Shown piece after piece: positions 15,537 to 19,045 of a stretch of 19,045 nt of DNA. Source of the DNA: Lachnospiraceae bacterium (lineage in GTDB: Bacteria > Bacillota > Clostridia > Lachnospirales > Lachnospiraceae); NCBI GenBank assembly GCA_017437205.1, contig JAFSBP010000182.1, positions 1 through 19,045 of the forward strand, given 5' to 3'. Below the pieces are notes generated by a model, which did not search any database, had not been told where the DNA came from, and saw only the letters and a list, made by a program, of their open reading frames with translations. Made by a program: the position numbers and the translations under genes. The first letter of the stretch is position 1. Every line of letters begins with the position of its first letter.

Positions 15537-15572
15537 ACAACCAGCCCTCTTCCGATGAAAAGGGCTGGTTGT
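15537..15572 (-). terminator. Hairpin between Nudix and PRTase-like genes (terminator or attenuator)
   Basis: ACAACCAGCCCT pairs perfectly with AGGGCTGGTTGT (12 bp) around a 12-base loop, starting five bases after the Nudix stop. The following minus-strand sequence (TTGTAGATATTT) is only moderately T-rich, so termination is probably partial. This would lower expression of the downstream genes relative to the Nudix gene. Confidence 0.6.
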
Positions 15573-15576
15573 CCTG

Positions 15577-15972
15577 TTATAATAAGTATCCTTTTCTGTT
15601 CAAGTCATCAAAGATCAGCTTGTCCACAGGGGACACTACGTCCCTGTCAGCGTAGGTAAGCCACTTTAATTCCTCGATCTCGTGAGCGGGTGCCGGGGTG
15701 CCGGAAAAGCCTGCTGTATAGCAGGTCATTCGAACAATAACACCTTCACTTTTTCCATGAGCCTGTGCTTCAAACGTCCCGTAATAAACCGCCGTCTCCG
15801 GTTCAACAGATACCGACAGTTCTTCCTGTATCTCGCGCACCAATGTCTCCACATCAGTCTCGCTGCCCTCACGCTTGCCGCCGGGAAGATACCACGTATC
15901 CTTCCCCTTAGAGCGGCTGCTCAAGATTTTCCCCTCCTGCCAATACAGAAGCGCAACCTTATCGATCAGCAT
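15577..15972 (-). CDS. Nudix hydrolase
   Basis: The 131-residue enzyme has GAGGAG six bases before its ATG. The Nudix box runs G32-x5-E38-x7-R46-E47-I-Q-E50-E51-L-S53-V54. All acidic metal ligands are present, while the usual Gly near the end of the box is Ser53. WYLPGGK precedes the box as in MutT-like proteins, and the C-terminal EIEELKWLTYAD segment is typical of the fold. Nudix enzymes cleave nucleoside diphosphates linked to another group; the fold alone does not give the substrate. It is the first gene of the operon with the PRTase-like protein and CodB, directly behind a strong promoter. House-cleaning of a damaged or modified nucleotide, or trimming of a salvage intermediate, are the two readings that fit the context. 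Confidence 0.9.
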   Translation of the reverse strand: MLIDKVALLYWQEGKILSSRSKGKDTWYLPGGKREGSETDVETLVREIQEELSVSVEPETAVYYGTFEAQAHGKSEGVIVRMTCYTAGFSGTPAPAHEIEELKWLTYADRDVVSPVDKLIFDDLNRKGYLL

Positions 15973-16003
15973 CTAACACTCCTCACACAAACTCATTTCC
16001 ACT

Positions 16004-16032
16004 ATGATATAATATTCCCTTGAAAATGTCAA
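16004..16032 (-). promoter_or_regulatory. SigA promoter of the Nudix - PRTase - codB operon
   Basis: On the minus strand a perfect TTGACA (16032-16027), a 17-base spacer and TATCAT (16009-16004, five of six) form a strong vegetative promoter. The predicted start is near 15997, about 25 bases before the Nudix ATG. The -35 box lies in a small inverted repeat, CCTTGA-n5-TCAAGG, just after the mscL stop. Confidence 0.82.
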
Positions 16033-16050
16033 GGATGACTGCGTCTGAAA

Positions 16051-16455
16051 TTACTTCTTCAGCAGATCGCGGATCTCGGTCAGCAGAACGATATCAGCGG
16101 GAGTAGGTGCGGGTGCTGCGGGCTTCGCCTCCTCTTCCTCTTTCGCCTTCTTCTCAGCTGCAGCCTTCATCGCGTTCACTGCCTTAACTACCAAGAACAG
16201 AACGAAAGCGGTCAACAGGAAGTTGATAATCGCCTGAATAAAGGATCCAAACAGGATGGTAGACTCACCGACAGTCACGGACATGCCGGAGAAGTCAATA
16301 CCACCCAGAATCACGCCGATCAAAGGAGTGATAATGTCCTTTACCAGAGAGTTTACGATCGCGGTAAAGGTGGAACCGATGATGATACCGATTGCCATGC
16401 TCAGCACGTCGCCACGAGCAATGAATGCCTTAAATTCGCCAAAAAACTTTTTCAT
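16051..16455 (-). CDS. mscL: Large-conductance mechanosensitive channel
   Basis: The 134-residue membrane channel is of normal length (E. coli 136). AGGAGG lies eight bases before its ATG. The N-terminal helix FGEFKAFIARGDVLSMAIG, the pore helix GIIIGSTFTAIVNSLVKDI with its small residues at the constriction, the TPLIGVILGGIDF loop, and the second helix (about 66-92, INFLLTAFVLFLVVKAVN) are all as expected. The C-terminal EKKAKEEEEAKPAAPAPTPADIVLLTEIRDLLK contains the Lys/Glu linker and the terminal helix of the cytoplasmic bundle. MscL opens at high membrane tension and releases solutes during hypo-osmotic shock. It has its own promoter (16489-16517) and no clear terminator, so some transcripts may run into the Nudix operon. 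Confidence 0.97.
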   Translation of the reverse strand: MKKFFGEFKAFIARGDVLSMAIGIIIGSTFTAIVNSLVKDIITPLIGVILGGIDFSGMSVTVGESTILFGSFIQAIINFLLTAFVLFLVVKAVNAMKAAAEKKAKEEEEAKPAAPAPTPADIVLLTEIRDLLKK

Positions 16456-16488
16456 TTGAAAAGCCTCCTACAGAGTATTTTTAAGGAT

Positions 16489-16517
16489 ATTATAGGGCAA
16501 ATGTGACGTTTTGTAAA
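16489..16517 (-). promoter_or_regulatory. SigA promoter of mscL
   Basis: On the minus strand TTTACA (16517-16512, five of six), a 17-base spacer and a perfect TATAAT (16494-16489) give a strong vegetative promoter. The -35 box touches the terminator of the upstream lipoprotein gene with no base between. The predicted start near 16482 leaves a leader of about 26 bases. Confidence 0.88.
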
Positions 16518-16550
16518 GAAAAATCCTACAGAATATCTGCAGGATTTTTC
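16518..16550 (-). terminator. Terminator of the serpin - lipoprotein operon
   Basis: A 14-bp stem (16537-16550 with 16518-16531, one G-T pair) closes on a five-base loop and ends in ATTTTTCTTT on the minus strand. It begins about 11 bases after the lipoprotein stop codon at 16562. Because the arms are A- and T-rich at their ends it could also act on plus-strand transcripts. Confidence 0.88.
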
Positions 16551-16561
16551 ATGCTTTTGTC

Positions 16562-17704
16562 TCAGTTATCCTTTAAATCTTCCCACGTCACCCTCGTCAA
16601 TATGGCCATCGAGGATTCTGCCCAACTGCTCGTCTCCAGGTTCTTTACAATCAACAAGAATTCATCTTCTCCATGCGGCCGGATAATGGCATCCATTTGA
16701 GGGTCCAACCCCGATAGTTCAAAATCCAGTACCTTGACACAACTGACTCCTTTGAGGTGATATCCCCAGATGCCTTCATAATCCTGAACCAGCAGTTCAT
16801 ATCCGCAGCCGGAGCCGATCAGGGTCCCGTACCATTCCAGACCGTCGGCGAATTCCTCGCCGCGTTCCCCAGTCTCCAAATCGAATTCCCGATACCTGTC
16901 GTAATCCGAATAGAGATTCCCCGGCTCGCGCAGATATATTTTTTCATCATAGACCATCACACTGAGCGATTCCTTTGTTCCTGTATCATGTTGTCTGATT
17001 AGATTTCCGTCCTTGTCATATACCAGTACCAGAGTCTTGTCATAGGCACCGCCCTCGCCAATTGTGCGTGCCACGCAGATCAGCTGTGTACCCAGCGCAA
17101 CCGCCGAAGTTTCATATACATTCTCCGGAAACTTCACTTCCCATAGCACATTTCCATCGCGATCTATCTTTTGCAGATAACAGATGTTCTTGGGTATTTG
17201 TCCGTTCACATGGTGATAGTCCCGGAATCTGACCAGCAAATTGCCGTCTGAATCCACACTCATCCCAAAATAGGTCCTATAGACGTCTGATTCACGCTGA
17301 TCCATCTTGTTTGGGATCACCAGAACAACCTTCTGATTCGTGCCGTCAGGATCACAGGAAATGACCTGTTCTCTCCAAAACGAAGGCACATCGGTCTGAT
17401 TCTTCCCGCGAATATACACAACCTCACCATTTGTCATATACCCGGTGATCTGTTCCAACGAAAATTCAACCTCCAACCAATTGATCTTGTAGATTGGACC
17501 TGCAAACGCTTCCGTCTCTTCCTCCGTCGTCTCTTCCGGCGCTTCGGTCGTGCTCTCCTCAGATGCAGCGTCTTCCTGCGTTGTCGCAGTTTCCGGCAAC
17601 GTGGTCTCATTTTCCTTCGATGCACCACCACAGCCGGTAAGCATGCCGGCAAGGAGGCACATGATCAACAATTTCCCGATTCTTGAGCTTACATAGCAAT
17701 TCAT
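16562..17704 (-). CDS. Exported lipoprotein with propeller-like repeats, function unknown
   Basis: The 380-residue surface lipoprotein starts at ATG 17704. CAGGAG from the last serpin codons stands eight bases before it, while a GTG at 17713 has no room for a ribosome site. The signal peptide ends in LTGC with the lipidated Cys25, followed by a Thr/Glu-rich linker (about 29-68). The folded part carries four spaced copies of an Asp-rich turn (CDPDGTNQ, SVDSDGNLLV, KIDRDGNVLW, VYDKDGNLIR), each between hydrophobic strands. This pattern is common in beta-propeller or related beta-sheet repeat proteins of the cell surface. No catalytic motif is visible. It overlaps the serpin reading frame region by only the ribosome site, so the two are probably translated together and may act together at the cell surface, but no partner or ligand can be named. 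Confidence 0.82.
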   Translation of the reverse strand: MNCYVSSRIGKLLIMCLLAGMLTGCGGASKENETTLPETATTQEDAASEESTTEAPEETTEEETEAFAGPIYKINWLEVEFSLEQITGYMTNGEVVYIRGKNQTDVPSFWREQVISCDPDGTNQKVVLVIPNKMDQRESDVYRTYFGMSVDSDGNLLVRFRDYHHVNGQIPKNICYLQKIDRDGNVLWEVKFPENVYETSAVALGTQLICVARTIGEGGAYDKTLVLVYDKDGNLIRQHDTGTKESLSVMVYDEKIYLREPGNLYSDYDRYREFDLETGERGEEFADGLEWYGTLIGSGCGYELLVQDYEGIWGYHLKGVSCVKVLDFELSGLDPQMDAIIRPHGEDEFLLIVKNLETSSWAESSMAILTRVTWEDLKDN

Positions 17705-17709
17705 TTTCT

Positions 17710-19045
17710 TCACTCCTGCATTTCCAACAACGCCCCGATAAAGGCTGGCAGTTTCGTCTCGTTATCAATGATCATATAGACAAAGGGACGATTCAATGTA
17801 ACTGTATACTGATATGACGGCACACTCTCCTCAGTCATCTCAACCATAGTCACCGCCCCCGCCTTGGTTCCCAACTCATCCACAGAAATAAACGTTTTCT
17901 GCAGTACAGTTCCGATATAAATTTTCTCACCTTCCGGTGTCATCCCGGTAAAATCAGCCGATGAACCAAAGGCCAGCGGCATTCCCATCTTTATCAACTC
18001 GGCATTCATCAGCGTGCTATCCTCATAACTGAACTTCGGCAATGTCACGCTCACCGATGCACTTTTCTCCTGACTCAGCGTTTTGATCAGGTTTTCTCCG
18101 GTCATTGACGCAATATACTCGTGAATATCCACGCCCTCATTTGGCAGTAGCGCAACAAAACTGTATCCGGTCGCGTAAGGCTTGATAAAACCGGTCGCCA
18201 TGCCGTCATCCAGATATTTCCGCTCCTCCGACCACATCATCGGTACCTTCTTCGCCGTTCCGTCTAACTCAGTAAATTCCCTCTCGCATAAATCATTCAA
18301 ATGATATTCGTGTTGCCATTTCGCATCAAACACAATGGCATTAATCAAGTACATCATCGTGTCTGTGGGAATCGAATCAGAAAGAATGTACTCGATCAAT
18401 CCGTTCGTATTCTCATTAACCCATGCATTGATGGCATTCTTCGTCCCATCATCAAACGGCTCTTTTCTGACCGCAGCCCCGTAATAATCTGCATTTGTCT
18501 GCAGAAACTGTGGGTAGACTTCAAATCCGGCACGAAACCAGATGGAATTTGCAATCTTAAACTTAGCTTTTTCCGTGTTTGGCAGGGAATTTGTGTAGGT
18601 GTACAGATATCGGTTCAGTTCAGATATCGGCATCCCACCCCCTAACACCGCTTCCATCTGACTAAGAGTCTCTCCCGCTGCTCCATTGGCCGTCATAGCT
18701 AAAGCAAGCAGGGAAGAAAGCGGGGATATCAACACATTGTCCCCTGACACTTCACCCTCTGCCGATGGATAATTGCGAAATATCTCTACAGCAAAGTCTG
18801 CCATGGCATGTATGAATTTTTCATCCGCCGCTCTACCCTCCACCGTATTCCTTACAATTCCTCCCATCAAATCTGCGGCAAGATTCTCGCCTCCATAGGA
18901 CGACTTTTCTCTGTCCGATGCCGTCGTTCCTTCTTCCGTGCCTTCCGATGCCTCCCGGTCTGTACTATCTGTCTGAGATATCGTGGATGCACCGTAGCCA
19001 TGATCTGTCTGTGAGATCCAGCCACAGCCGCAAGCGCCAAAAAGC
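17710..19045 (-). CDS. Lipoprotein serpin (serine/cysteine protease inhibitor), N-terminus off the window
   Basis: The frame is open to the right edge, giving 444 codons in view, so starts at 18870 or 18867 are internal. The visible N-terminus reads LFGACGCGW, the end of a lipoprotein signal peptide with the lipidated Cys at visible residue 5 or 7. A Ser/Thr/Glu-rich linker with two ISQTD copies follows. The serpin domain runs from about residue 73 to the end, with NVLISPLSSLLALAM, NAINAWVNENTNG, YLINAIVFDAKW, LPKFSYE and the closing LNRPFVYMIIDNETKLPAFIG. The reactive loop hinge ELGTKAGAVT (from residue 390) has the small residues needed for strand insertion, so an inhibitory serpin is likely. 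Counting 17 from the hinge Glu puts P1 at a Glu in MTEESVP. Gut bacterial serpins (bifidobacterial serpin, siropins) inhibit host-type proteases; this one should be displayed on the membrane. Confidence 0.9.
   Translation of the reverse strand, partial: LFGACGCGWISQTDHGYGASTISQTDSTDREASEGTEEGTTASDREKSSYGGENLAADLMGGIVRNTVEGRAADEKFIHAMADFAVEIFRNYPSAEGEVSGDNVLISPLSSLLALAMTANGAAGETLSQMEAVLGGGMPISELNRYLYTYTNSLPNTEKAKFKIANSIWFRAGFEVYPQFLQTNADYYGAAVRKEPFDDGTKNAINAWVNENTNGLIEYILSDSIPTDTMMYLINAIVFDAKWQHEYHLNDLCEREFTELDGTAKKVPMMWSEERKYLDDGMATGFIKPYATGYSFVALLPNEGVDIHEYIASMTGENLIKTLSQEKSASVSVTLPKFSYEDSTLMNAELIKMGMPLAFGSSADFTGMTPEGEKIYIGTVLQKTFISVDELGTKAGAVTMVEMTEESVPSYQYTVTLNRPFVYMIIDNETKLPAFIGALLEMQE

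Noticed and set aside
17710..18870. Serpin read as a complete 386-residue protein starting at TTG 18870 or ATG 18867
   Set aside because: The frame continues open to the window edge and encodes a lipobox and linker upstream, so these starts are internal.

Overview
The window looks like the chromosome of a spore-forming, low-to-mid GC Firmicute, most likely a gut Lachnospiraceae-type Clostridium relative. The reasons are strong AGGAGG-type ribosome binding sites, SpoVAD and SpoVAE, a large class A penicillin-binding protein with a Cys-rich tail, Thr/Glu-rich lipoproteins, a serpin, and near-consensus SigA promoters. The assignment is inference from gene content. No tRNA, rRNA, CRISPR array, insertion sequence or integrase is visible.

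Layout. 1-725 (-) is the AT-rich end of a family 2 glycosyltransferase cut by the left edge, probably the edge of a surface polysaccharide locus. It is followed by about 300 bp of AT-rich gene-poor DNA. 1028-2237 (-) holds a terminator, a small Gly/Asn/Thr/Asp-rich lipoprotein and a protein with two OB-fold (SSB-like) halves. A SigA promoter at 2371-2399 starts a rightward operon that forms a complete three-part membrane glycosylation system (polyprenyl-phosphate glycosyltransferase, GtrA flippase, YfhO GT-C transferase). argH and yigZ follow on the same strand. A WalR-type box then precedes a class A PBP gene, and a strong bidirectional terminator (11543-11582) closes this half.

From 11588 to the right edge every gene is on the minus strand. 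Read in the direction of transcription they are: lipoprotein serpin (N-terminus off the window) and a propeller-like lipoprotein, translationally linked; terminator; mscL with its own promoter; a Nudix - PRTase-like - CodB operon with its own promoter; a long hairpin that doubles as terminator and apparent SigG promoter; then spoVAD and spoVAE.

Themes. Much of the window concerns the cell envelope: polysaccharide and teichoic-acid-type glycosylation, peptidoglycan synthesis, a tension-gated channel and surface lipoproteins. The two most interesting regulatory readings are a forespore promoter nested inside the codB terminator, arranged so that only the forespore transcript should expose the spoVAD ribosome binding site, and a TGTAAT-N5-TGTAAT WalR box upstream of the PBP gene.
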